From contig NZ_AP027080.1 in NCBI RefSeq assembly GCF_030295405.1, positions 1,240,001-1,304,000 of the forward strand: DNA of 64,000 nucleotides. The letters run 5' to 3'. This DNA is from Mesoterricola silvestris. GTDB lineage: Bacteria; Acidobacteriota; Holophagae; Holophagales; Holophagaceae. Made by a program: the position numbers and the translations under genes. Shown here one piece after another: positions 51,618 through 60,144 of the stretch. Under the pieces are notes generated by a model. The model saw only the letters and a list, made by a program, of their open reading frames with translations. It made no database searches and had not been told where the DNA came from. The stretch's first letter is position 1. Each line of letters starts with the position of its first letter.

Positions 51618-52589
51618 ATGCGAATGCGTACTATCCTCTCCTTGTGCCTCGCCCTTTCCGTATCCCTGGGCGCGGGCGAACCCGATCTTGCCCGGCAGGC
51701 CTTCTGGGGCGACGCCGTGTGCTATTCCGGATACCGGGAAGGGCAGGACCCCGACAAGGGCCTCTACCCAACCCCCGCCCAGGTGATGGAGGATCTGCGC
51801 ATCCTCGACCGCAAATGGAAGGTCATCCGCCTCTACGGCTCGGACCGCCACGCCGCGGACGTGCTGGAGGCCATCCGGGCCGGAAAGCTGGGGCTGCGGG
51901 TCATGCTGGGCATGTGGCTCAGCGGAAAGCCCGGCAAGGCTCCGGAGAACGAGCGCCAGGTGGCCGAGGGCATCCGCCTGGCCCGGGCCTACCCGGACGT
52001 GGTGGTGGCCGTGAGCGTGGGCAACGAGGCCCTGGTGGAATGGTCGGACCACAGGCTCACCGAGCCCGAGGTCATCGCCTTCGTGGACCGCGTGAAGGGC
52101 GCCGTGGCCTGCCGGGTCACCGTGGCCGACGATTTCCTGTACTGGATCAGGCCCGGGAACCGCCTGGCGGAGCACCTGGACTTCATCACCCTGCACAGCT
52201 ATCCCATGTGGGGCAACCAGGACATCGACGAGGCCTTCGCCACCACCCTGGACAAGTTCGCCCAGGTGCGCCGGGCCTACCCGGGCAAGACCATCGTCTT
52301 CGGGGAGGTGGGCTGGGCCACCTTCACCCAGGGCCCCAAGCACGCCCCCCGGGCGGGAAGCGAGGCCAAGCAGAAGCGCTACTTCGAGGAGATGAGCGCC
52401 TGGGCCCGGTCCCTGGGGGTGACGACGTTCATCTTCGAGGCCTTCGACGAGCCCTGGAAGGGCACGGGGACGGAAGGCCACTGGGGGCTCTTCTCCGTGG
52501 GCCGCAAGGCCAAGCCGGCCGTGCTGGGCTGGTTCCCGGAGCTGCGCCCGGAGGGGCCCACCTCCCCCGCCTACGGGGACCGCCCATGA
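51618..52589 (+). CDS. GH17-family beta-1,3-glucan-active enzyme
   Basis: A 323-residue protein with an N-terminal signal (LSLCLALSVSLGAG) and the GH17 barrel. YSGYREGQDPD is the substrate-binding start. The acid/base Glu is in VVAVSVGNEALVEW, and the nucleophile Glu in TIVFGEVGWAT. FIFEAFDEPWKG and HWGLFSVGRKAKPA form the conserved end. Bacterial GH17 enzymes act as beta-1,3-glucanases or glucanosyltransferases. It follows the symporter by 1 bp and overlaps the GH94-like gene by ATGA, so it is part of the glucan operon. It acts in the periplasm. Confidence 0.92.
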   Translation: MRMRTILSLCLALSVSLGAGEPDLARQAFWGDAVCYSGYREGQDPDKGLYPTPAQVMEDLRILDRKWKVIRLYGSDRHAADVLEAIRAGKLGLRVMLGMWLSGKPGKAPENERQVAEGIRLARAYPDVVVAVSVGNEALVEWSDHRLTEPEVIAFVDRVKGAVACRVTVADDFLYWIRPGNRLAEHLDFITLHSYPMWGNQDIDEAFATTLDKFAQVRRAYPGKTIVFGEVGWATFTQGPKHAPRAGSEAKQKRYFEEMSAWARSLGVTTFIFEAFDEPWKGTGTEGHWGLFSVGRKAKPAVLGWFPELRPEGPTSPAYGDRP

Positions 52590-55500
52590 CCGCCACCTGC
52601 GTTTCCCGCATCCCCCTGGTCCCCGCGGCCCCCGACGTGGACGGCGGCATCGTGGACTTCGACGGAGAGCGCTGGTTCCGGGTCTCGGGCCTGGACGGCA
52701 TGCCGCCCTTCTTCATGAGCGTGGTGAGCGACTCCGACCACTGGCTGTTCCTCTCCAGCAACGGCGCGCTCACCGCGGGCCGGCGGGACCCGGACCACGC
52801 CCTCTTCCCCTACCACGCCGACGACCGCATCCACGACAGCCTGGAGCACACCGGCGGCAAGACCCTGGTGCGGGTGGCCCGGGAGGGCGGCGCCTGCCTC
52901 TGGGAGCCCTTCTCGGACCGCTACCAGGGCCTGTACCGCATCCGGCGGGATCTCCTCAAGAGCGTCCGCGGCAACAAGATCGTCTTCGAGGAGCGCAACG
53001 AGGACCTGGGCCTGGCCTTCCGGGTGGCCTGGATGACCAGCCACCGCTTCGGCTTCGTGCGCCGCAGCGAGCTGGTGAACCTCGGGTCCGGCCGGGTGGA
53101 GGCGGAGGTGCTGGACGGCCTCCAGAACGTCCTGCCCGCGGGCCTGGGCTGGCGCTTCCAGCTGGAGTTCAGCACCCTGTGCGACGGGTACAAGCGCACC
53201 GAGCTGCTCGCGGACACGGGCCTGGCCCTCTTCCGCCTCAGTTCCATCCCCGCCGACCGCCCCGAGCCCAGCGAGGCCCTGCGGGTGAACACGGCCTGGT
53301 CCCTGGGCCTGGATTCGCCGGGCCATCTCCTCTCCTCCCCGGGCATCGCCGCCTTCCGCCGGGGCGAGGCCCCGGCGGAGGAGACCGACGTGCGCGGGCG
53401 GCGCGGCGCCTACCTCGTGAACGGGGCCCTGGCCCTGGAACCGGGGGCTTCCCGGGAGTGGTTCGTGGTGGCCGACGTGGCCCTGGACGCCGTGGCGGTG
53501 GTCGCCCTGCGGACGCGGCTGGCCGGGGGCGGGGACCTGCGCGCCGAGCTCCTGGAGGACATCGAACGGGGCACCCGGGGCCTCCTGGAGAGGGTGGCCG
53601 GGGCCGACGGCCTCCAGGCCGGCGAGGACGAGCGCAGCGCGAGCCGCCACTTCTCCAACACCCTCTTCAACATCATGAGGGGCGGCATGCCCGGCCTGGG
53701 CACCCGCATCCCCCGGGACGATTTCCGGCTCTTCGTGTCCCGGTCCAACCGGGACCTGGCCGCGCGCCACGGGGCCCTCCTGGCGGCGCTGGAGGAGGCC
53801 CCCTCCCGCGGGGCCTTCACGGCGGCCCTGGCCGCCACCGGCGATCCCGACCTGGAGCGCCTGGGGCGGGAGTACCTCCCCCTCACCTTCAGCCGGCGCC
53901 ACGGCGACCCCAGCCGGCCCTGGAACATCTTCTCCATCCAGGTGCGGGAGCCCGGCGGCGCCCAGATCTACAACTACCAGGGCAACTGGCGGGACATCTT
54001 CCAGAACTGGGAGGCCCTGGGCTTCAGCTACCCCACCTTCCTGGAGGCCATGATCGCCAAGTTCCTGGGGGGGTCCACCGCGGACGGGCACAACCCCTAC
54101 CGGGTGCTCCGGGAGGGCTTCGAGTGGGAGACCCTGGATCCCCACGATCCCTGGTCCTTCATCGGCTACTGGGGGGATCACCAGGTGGTGTACCTGCTGC
54201 GGCTCATGGAGGCCTCCGAACGGACCTACCCCGGCGCCCTGGCGCCGCTCCTGGACCGGCGGATCTTCGGGTACGCGGACGTGCCCTACCGCATCAAGCC
54301 CTTCGACGAGCTCCTGGCGGATCCCCACCGGACCATCGAATTCGACGCCGAGGCCCATCACCGCATCCTGGCCCGGGCCGAGGCCCTGGGCGCCGACGGC
54401 AAGCTGCTCCAGGGGCCCGGCGGGCCCGTGCGGGCGGGGCTGGCCGAGAAGCTCCTGGTGGTGGCCCTGGCCAAGCTCTCCAACTTCATCCCCGGCGCCG
54501 GCATCTGGATGAACACCCAGCGGCCCGAATGGAACGACGCCAACAACGCCCTGGTGGGCTACGGCGTCTCCCTGGTGACCCTCTGCCACCTGAGGCGGTT
54601 CCTGGCCTTCTGCGACGGCCTCCTGGAACGGGACGCGCCGGTGGCGGAGGAGGTGGCGGCCTGGTTCGGGGGGATCGCCGCGGCCCTGGCCTCGGCCTCC
54701 CCGGAGGCGGCCGACACCGTCTCCGGCCGGCGGGCCCTGCTGGAGGCCCTGGGCCGCGCCGGGTCCTCGTACCGGAAGGACCTCTACGCCCGGGGGCGCT
54801 CGGGGCGGCTGGCCACGATCCCGGCCTCGGCCCTGCGGGCCTTCTTCGCGGGGGCCCTGGGCCACCTGGACCACGCCATCCGCGCCAACCGCCGGGACGA
54901 CGGCCTCTACCACGCCTACAACCTCATGGGCCTGGAGGAGGGCGACATCTCCATCCGCCGCCTGCAGCCGATGCTGGAAGGGCAGGTGGCCGCCCTGAGC
55001 GCGGGCATCCTCGCCCCCGCCGAGGCCGCGGACCTGCTGGACGCCCTGCGGCGCAGCCCCCTGCGCCGGGAGGACGTGGGCAGCTACCTGCTGTATCCCG
55101 ACCGGGAGCTGCCCCGGTTCCTGGAGAAGAACCTCCTCCCGGAGGACGCCCCCGCGCGGATCCCGCTGCTGGGCGCCCTGGTGGAGGCCGGGGACACCTC
55201 CATCGTGGTGCGGGACGTGCTGGGCAGGCTGCACTTCAACGCCGACTTCCGCAGCCGGAGGCCCCTGGAGGCCGCCCTGGACGCCCTGGGAGGTCCGGCC
55301 GAGGCCTGCCGCGGCGAGGTGCTGGCGCTGTACGAGGCCGTCTTCGACCACCGGTCCTTCACGGGGCGCTCCGGCACCTTCTACAAGTACGAGGGCCTGG
55401 GCTGCGTCTACTGGCACATGGTGTCCAAGCTCCTGCTGGCCGCGGACGAGGCCCGGCGCGCGACCCCGCCGGAGGACCCCGCCTTCCCCCGGCTCCAGCG

Positions 55501-55990
55501 CCACTGCCGGGAGATCCGGGAGGGGCTGGGCGTGCACCGGAGCCCCGCGCAGGTGGGCGCCATCCCCATCGACCCCTACTCCCACACCCCGGCCCAGGGC
55601 GGCGCCCAGCAGCCCGGCATGACGGGCCAGGTGAAGGAGGACTTCCTCTCCCGTTTCGGGGATCTGGGGGTGCAGGTGGAGGCGGGGCGCATCGCGTTCC
55701 ATCCCGCGTGGGTCCCCGGTGAGGAGTTCCTGACCCGGCGCGGGGCCTTCACCTACGTTGACCTTGCGGGCCGCACCCGGACCCTGGACCTGGAACCGGG
55801 ATCCCTGGCCTACACCCTCTGCCAGGTGCCCGTGGTGGCCACACGCTCCGGGGCTCCGTCCCTGCGGGCGCTCCTGACGGACGGGTCCTGCCGGACCTTC
55901 CCCGGCCTTTCCCTGGACCTCCCCACCAGCCGGGCCCTCTTCGACCGGACTGGAGAGATCGAGCGCATCGAAGTGGTGCTGGGCTCCTAG
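52586..55990 (+). CDS. Large cytoplasmic GH94-like protein, candidate beta-1,3-glucan oligosaccharide phosphorylase
   Basis: The 1134-residue protein has no signal peptide. An N-terminal beta-sandwich-like part (VSDSDHWLFLSSNGALTAGRR in pieces; DHWLFLSSNGALTAG, FPYHADDRIHDSLEH) is followed by an (alpha/alpha)6-type region. That region has NYQGNWRDIFQNWEALGFSY, PWSFIGYWGDHQVVYLLRL, PEWNDANNALVGYGVSL and FYKYEGLGCVYWHMVSKLL. Asp651 in EWNDANN matches the position and context of the catalytic Asp of GH94 phosphorylases (DWND). Size, GH17/GH16/GH30 neighbours and cytoplasmic location fit GH149 or GH161 beta-1,3-glucan phosphorylases. This is inference; a glycosidase or new family remains possible. 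Confidence 0.7.
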   Translation: MTATCVSRIPLVPAAPDVDGGIVDFDGERWFRVSGLDGMPPFFMSVVSDSDHWLFLSSNGALTAGRRDPDHALFPYHADDRIHDSLEHTGGKTLVRVAREGGACLWEPFSDRYQGLYRIRRDLLKSVRGNKIVFEERNEDLGLAFRVAWMTSHRFGFVRRSELVNLGSGRVEAEVLDGLQNVLPAGLGWRFQLEFSTLCDGYKRTELLADTGLALFRLSSIPADRPEPSEALRVNTAWSLGLDSPGHLLSSPGIAAFRRGEAPAEETDVRGRRGAYLVNGALALEPGASREWFVVADVALDAVAVVALRTRLAGGGDLRAELLEDIERGTRGLLERVAGADGLQAGEDERSASRHFSNTLFNIMRGGMPGLGTRIPRDDFRLFVSRSNRDLAARHGALLAALEEAPSRGAFTAALAATGDPDLERLGREYLPLTFSRRHGDPSRPWNIFSIQVREPGGAQIYNYQGNWRDIFQNWEALGFSYPTFLEAMIAKFLGGSTADGHNPYRVLREGFEWETLDPHDPWSFIGYWGDHQVVYLLRLMEASERTYPGALAPLLDRRIFGYADVPYRIKPFDELLADPHRTIEFDAEAHHRILARAEALGADGKLLQGPGGPVRAGLAEKLLVVALAKLSNFIPGAGIWMNTQRPEWNDANNALVGYGVSLVTLCHLRRFLAFCDGLLERDAPVAEEVAAWFGGIAAALASASPEAADTVSGRRALLEALGRAGSSYRKDLYARGRSGRLATIPASALRAFFAGALGHLDHAIRANRRDDGLYHAYNLMGLEEGDISIRRLQPMLEGQVAALSAGILAPAEAADLLDALRRSPLRREDVGSYLLYPDRELPRFLEKNLLPEDAPARIPLLGALVEAGDTSIVVRDVLGRLHFNADFRSRRPLEAALDALGGPAEACRGEVLALYEAVFDHRSFTGRSGTFYKYEGLGCVYWHMVSKLLLAADEARRATPPEDPAFPRLQRHCREIREGLGVHRSPAQVGAIPIDPYSHTPAQGGAQQPGMTGQVKEDFLSRFGDLGVQVEAGRIAFHPAWVPGEEFLTRRGAFTYVDLAGRTRTLDLEPGSLAYTLCQVPVVATRSGAPSLRALLTDGSCRTFPGLSLDLPTSRALFDRTGEIERIEVVLGS

Positions 55991-56132
55991 TGTAGGGCGC
56001 CAGAAATACCTGTAACGCCATTGAACGATATCTTCGCCAAGGTGACCCGCGCACTTCGTCAACACCCCACCTTCTCTGGATCGGTACGTGGGGGTGGGGC
56101 GAATTGTTGCGGGTTTTTCTGGCGGCCTACAC
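55990..56132. repeat. 143-bp inverted-repeat element after the phosphorylase candidate
   Basis: GTGTAGGGCGCCAGAAA (55990-56006) and its reverse complement TTTCTGGCGGCCTACAC (56116-56132) match at 16 of 17 positions. Inside, ACCCGC...CACCCCACC faces GTGGGGGTGGGG...GCGGGT, so much of the element can fold on itself. The left end overlaps the last base of the upstream stop codon. It could be a MITE-like insertion or a large terminator; no open frame lies within. The remaining 41 bp to the response regulator would hold its promoter. Confidence 0.6.
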
Positions 56133-56173
56133 TCGCTTCCGCCCGGGGGCGGTCTCGTGGTTGAATCGTAGCC

Positions 56174-56884
56174 ATGCGTCCCAATGCCCAGCGACCGCGC
56201 CGGGTCCTCGTCATCGAGGACGAGGCCGCGCTGGGGTCGCTGGTCAAGGCCAACCTGGAATCCGAAGGCTTCCACGCGGCCCTGGAGGGCGACGGCGAGG
56301 CGGGCCTCGCCGCCCACGCCCGGGAGGCGGCGGACCTCATCGTCCTGGACCTGTCCTTGCCCGGCATGGACGGCCTGGAGGTCCTGAGGACCCTGCGCCG
56401 GCGCCAGGACAAGGTGCCCGTGCTCATCCTCACCGCGCGTTCGGGGAGCGACGACCGCATCCAGGGCCTCTCCTACGGCGCCGACGACTACCTGGCCAAG
56501 CCCTTCGCCATGCTGGAGCTCACGGCCCGCATCCGGGCCATTCTCCGGCGGGCCGCGCCCGAGGAGGAGGGGCGGCGCATGGCCCGCAGCGGGCCCTACC
56601 GCATCGACTACCTCCACCTGTCCGTGCACCGGGGCCGCACCGATACGCTGCTGAGCCTGCGGGAATTCCGGCTGCTGGAGGTGCTGCTGGCCCACCCGGG
56701 GCGGGTCCACGGCCGCCAGGACCTGGTGAACCTGGCCTGGGAGGCCGACGCCCACCCCACCCTGCGCACCGTGGACAAGCACATCAACGCCCTGCGCAAG
56801 AAGCTGGGGGACTCGGACGAGAATCCCGCGATCCAGACCCTGGAACGGGAAGGCTACCGTTGGACCCTCCCCGTGAAATGGTGA
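56174..56884 (+). CDS. OmpR/PhoB-family response regulator
   Basis: The 236-residue protein has a receiver domain (phospho-Asp59 in IVLDLSLPGMDG, Thr in LILTARSGSD, Lys in DDYLAKPFAM). A C-terminal winged helix has LSLREFRLLEVLLAHPGRV and RTVDKHINALRKKLGD. There is no adjacent kinase. The nearest plausible partner is the histidine kinase at 61292, separated by a TonB receptor and a thioredoxin-like gene in the same orientation. It may control that receptor, whose upstream region of 214 bp begins directly after this gene. Confidence 0.95.
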   Translation: MRPNAQRPRRVLVIEDEAALGSLVKANLESEGFHAALEGDGEAGLAAHAREAADLIVLDLSLPGMDGLEVLRTLRRRQDKVPVLILTARSGSDDRIQGLSYGADDYLAKPFAMLELTARIRAILRRAAPEEEGRRMARSGPYRIDYLHLSVHRGRTDTLLSLREFRLLEVLLAHPGRVHGRQDLVNLAWEADAHPTLRTVDKHINALRKKLGDSDENPAIQTLEREGYRWTLPVKW

Positions 56885-57098
56885 GTCCCTCCCGGGACGA
56901 GGATGCGGCCTCCTGGTTCATCCGGATGTGGCGCGTGCGCACAAATCGTTGTATTTGAATATTTGAAGGCATTTTTTCGATTCTTAAAAGTTCACAATCA
57001 ATTCTCTTGATTTCTTCTTGATGGAGGTGTAGCCCACCCCTGACCATGGATACCAACCAAGGGAAAACCAACCCAACCCGATCCCCAGGAGGAATCCC

Positions 57099-60083
57099 AT
57101 GATCAGACCCGGCCATCCGTCGGGGCCAGGAAGGCTCTGCGCCCTCATCGTCGCGTCGTCCACCCTGCTGTTCAGCCAGAGCGCCTCCGTGGGCAACATC
57201 ACGGGCCTGGTCACCGGACCCGGCGGCAAGCCCCTGGCGGGCGCGCTGGTCCAGGTGGACACCGGCCGCGGCGTGCGGGAGTTCCGCTCCGGCGCGGACG
57301 GCAAGTTCCTGGTGCCCCAGCTGCTTCCCGGCACCGTGAAGGTGCACGCGACCGCCAAGGGCATGACCTCCTTCCGGACCCAGATCACCGTGGTGGCCAA
57401 CCAGAACGTCGTCCTCACCGTGCCCCTGGCCCAGGTGGCGGAGGCCTTCGTGGAAGTGGTGGCCGTGCAGAACCCGGAAGTGGGGGTGGACCCCGGCGTG
57501 GCCGTGACGGGCAGGAATTTCGACGCGGAGGCCATCGCCAACCTGCCGAACATCGGTTCCGGCGTCTACAGCGCCGCCCTCAAGACCCTCCCCGGGACGC
57601 CCTCGGGCGGCTACAACTTCCATGGTTCCGAGGACGGCGGCAACGGCTACGCCATCAACGGCGTGGAATCGCGGTCCGCCAGCGGCGGCACCCAGCTGGT
57701 GCCCCTGAACCCGGATCTCATCGAGCAGTTCAATGTGCTTTCCGCCGGCGTATCCGCGAAGTACGGCCGGTTCGTGGGCGGGGTGGTGAACACCGTCACC
57801 AAGAGCGGCACCAACACCTTCCAGGGGTCCATGCGCCACGACCTCACCAGCGATTCCTGGAACGCGCTGCCCCGCCAGTCCGCCTACACCACCAGCAAGA
57901 GGGTGCCCCGCCGGGTCACGGACGTGCAGTCGTACACCTTCCTGGGGCCCGTCATCAAGGACAAGCTGTTCTTCGCGGTGGGCTACAACACCACCACCCC
58001 GAGCGTCACCAGCGTGCTCACGGGATCGGTGGGCAGCGGCCTCTTCGCGCCCTACACCTTCTCCACCACCAGCGGCAGCGAGCTCAAGGACATCCGCCTG
58101 GACTGGCAGGTCAATGCCGAGAACAAGGTTTCCGGATCCTGGAGCCGCTACCTTTCCACCCGGTCCGGCTCCACCAGCGGCCGGGGCATCTCCACCCTCG
58201 CGGCGGGGAACGGCCCGTCGCGCACCGAGAAGAGCTACAAGGCCGTGAGCTGGACCAGCACCCTGACCAGCACCCTGCTCCTGGACGTCATCGCCAGCGA
58301 GACCCTCGTCAAGAGCGGCGGCCCCGGCACGGGCTCCCAGGGCGGCGCGGGGGTGGTGACCTGGAAGGATCTCAAGAACCCCGGCAACGGAGACCTCTAC
58401 GACAACGGCATCAACGCCGGGAATCTCAGCCAGGAGAAGATCCGGACCCTGGGCGTCAACCTGGCCTGGAACGGCGCGGGGCACTCCCTGGAGGGCGGCG
58501 TGCAGTACTACAACAGCCGCATCGACTCCATGGGCAGCTATTCCGGTTCCGACGGCGGCTACGCCGCCATGACCCCCTCCCACGCCCTGCTCCAGTTCTA
58601 CGGCTGGAACGTGGCGGCCCCGCCCTCCATGGACCGCGCCTACCGCAACCTCGCCGTCAACGACTCCACGCGCACCAGGCTGGTGATGTTCGACCCCCTC
58701 CAGGGCGGCGCCGACACGCGGATCCTCGGACTCTTCGCCAACGACGTGTGGACCCTGGACAACCACTGGACCGTCAACCTGGGCCTGCGCTACGACCGCA
58801 ACCAGGTGGACCTGGATCCCGAGGGGGACCGCTTCACCGCCACGTCCCTGACGCCGCGCCTCTCGGCCTCCTACGACCTCCAGGGCAACACCCGGCACGT
58901 CTTCGGCCTGAGCCTGGCGGAATACGCCGGCCAGTACAACGTCAGCACCTTCTCGGCCACCAGCGTCTCCAACACGGTCCCCGTGCGCCTCTACAAGTAC
59001 TACGGCTCCGGCAGCGGCAGCGACGCCCTGAACGCGGACGGTTCCATCAACTGGAACGTGTGGGGCAAGTCGGCCACCGCCCTGGGCGTGGCCAACCCCT
59101 ACCAGGCCACCCCCAATCCCCTCACCAGCCGTTCGGTGACGGCCGATCCGAACATCAAGCCGCCCCGGTCCCGGGAGGCCACGCTCTCCTACCGCTACAC
59201 CGACTCCCTCCAGTCCCTTTCCGCCACCTTGATCCACAAGCTGCAGGACAACTACGTCGGCCTGAAGTACCTGGGCGCGGCCGGAACCGCGGCGGGCGCG
59301 GCCAACAAGCAGTACTTCACGGACTCGGGCATGGAAACCCGCTACGAGGCCCTGGAGATCCAGTACAAGCGCGAGATCGGGTCCGGGTTCCGGGCCGGGG
59401 GCAACCTCAGCTGGTCGTACACGCGGGCCAACGCGGGGCAGGGGGTGGGCACCAGCTCCCGCAACCAGTACGGCGATTTCATCGCCAACGACCTGGTGGA
59501 TCCCTTCGGCCCCCAATCCGGGCAGTGGTCCTCCTCCTCCACGCCGGTCACGCTGCACCTGGACGCCACCTACTCCCGCTCCTTCGGCAAGGCCGGGAAG
59601 CTGGACGTGTCCATGCTCGGCAACTACTGGTCCAAGAGCTTCCGGGGCTACCGCAGCTATTCGGGCCCCACCACCGCTGAAATCCAGGGCTACGGCTACC
59701 CCGACAGCGTCACCCGCGCCTACGCGGATTCCCCCACCTGGTGGCCGGAGCAGTTCAGCTTCGATCTGCACGTGGGATACGAGATCGAGCTCTACCGGAA
59801 GATCACCTTCTTCACGGCCCTGGACGTGCTGAACGTCTTCAACCACATGCAGCCCATGTACGTGAACTACAGCACGGCGCTCACCGACGGCACCCGGACC
59901 TTCGCGCCCTACGATCCGTCCATCGCCACCGCCTTTCCGGACTGGTATTCCAATCCCAGGCTCCGGCCCGTCGCCTACAACGCGCCGAACCCGAACAAGA
60001 ATCCCTCCATCCTCGCGGATGGGGAGACCGGCGACTACACCGCCCCCCGCAAGATCCAGATCCGCGCAGGGTTCCGCTTCTAG
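57099..60083 (+). CDS. Oar-like TonB-dependent receptor with CarboxypepD_reg domain (second copy type)
   Basis: A 994-residue outer-membrane transporter. The signal peptide ends LLFSQ. The CarboxypepD_reg domain is about 25-110 (NITGLVTGPGGKPLAGALVQV). The plug (about 125-235) is visible as GYAINGVESRSASGG and NVLSAGVSAKYGRFVGGVVN. The barrel ends RKIQIRAGFRF with terminal Phe. It is only distantly similar to the receptor at 46108. The 214 bp upstream hold no gene. They contain a marked AT-rich stretch (56941-57020), unusual in this genome and likely to contain its promoter, and an AGGAGG site. The ligand is unknown. Confidence 0.92.
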   Translation: MIRPGHPSGPGRLCALIVASSTLLFSQSASVGNITGLVTGPGGKPLAGALVQVDTGRGVREFRSGADGKFLVPQLLPGTVKVHATAKGMTSFRTQITVVANQNVVLTVPLAQVAEAFVEVVAVQNPEVGVDPGVAVTGRNFDAEAIANLPNIGSGVYSAALKTLPGTPSGGYNFHGSEDGGNGYAINGVESRSASGGTQLVPLNPDLIEQFNVLSAGVSAKYGRFVGGVVNTVTKSGTNTFQGSMRHDLTSDSWNALPRQSAYTTSKRVPRRVTDVQSYTFLGPVIKDKLFFAVGYNTTTPSVTSVLTGSVGSGLFAPYTFSTTSGSELKDIRLDWQVNAENKVSGSWSRYLSTRSGSTSGRGISTLAAGNGPSRTEKSYKAVSWTSTLTSTLLLDVIASETLVKSGGPGTGSQGGAGVVTWKDLKNPGNGDLYDNGINAGNLSQEKIRTLGVNLAWNGAGHSLEGGVQYYNSRIDSMGSYSGSDGGYAAMTPSHALLQFYGWNVAAPPSMDRAYRNLAVNDSTRTRLVMFDPLQGGADTRILGLFANDVWTLDNHWTVNLGLRYDRNQVDLDPEGDRFTATSLTPRLSASYDLQGNTRHVFGLSLAEYAGQYNVSTFSATSVSNTVPVRLYKYYGSGSGSDALNADGSINWNVWGKSATALGVANPYQATPNPLTSRSVTADPNIKPPRSREATLSYRYTDSLQSLSATLIHKLQDNYVGLKYLGAAGTAAGAANKQYFTDSGMETRYEALEIQYKREIGSGFRAGGNLSWSYTRANAGQGVGTSSRNQYGDFIANDLVDPFGPQSGQWSSSSTPVTLHLDATYSRSFGKAGKLDVSMLGNYWSKSFRGYRSYSGPTTAEIQGYGYPDSVTRAYADSPTWWPEQFSFDLHVGYEIELYRKITFFTALDVLNVFNHMQPMYVNYSTALTDGTRTFAPYDPSIATAFPDWYSNPRLRPVAYNAPNPNKNPSILADGETGDYTAPRKIQIRAGFRF

Positions 60084-60099
60084 CCCTTCCATCCCCATC

Positions 60100-60131
60100 G
60101 GCCTGCCCGGAACCCCGGGCAGGCCCCTTTT
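60100..60131 (+). terminator. Intrinsic terminator after the second TonB receptor
   Basis: A perfect 11-bp stem, GGCCTGCCCGG-AACC-CCGGGCAGGCC (60100-60125), is followed by CCTTTT. It lies 16 bp after the stop codon and 14 bp before the next gene, so downstream genes may depend on read-through. Confidence 0.8.
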
Positions 60132-60144
60132 CGCGAGTCGATTC

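Noticed and set aside
52571-56782. A 1403-codon minus-strand frame opposite the phosphorylase candidate
   Set aside because: Same artefact. It spans the complement of two well-supported genes and the non-coding gap, with no domain or signal visible.
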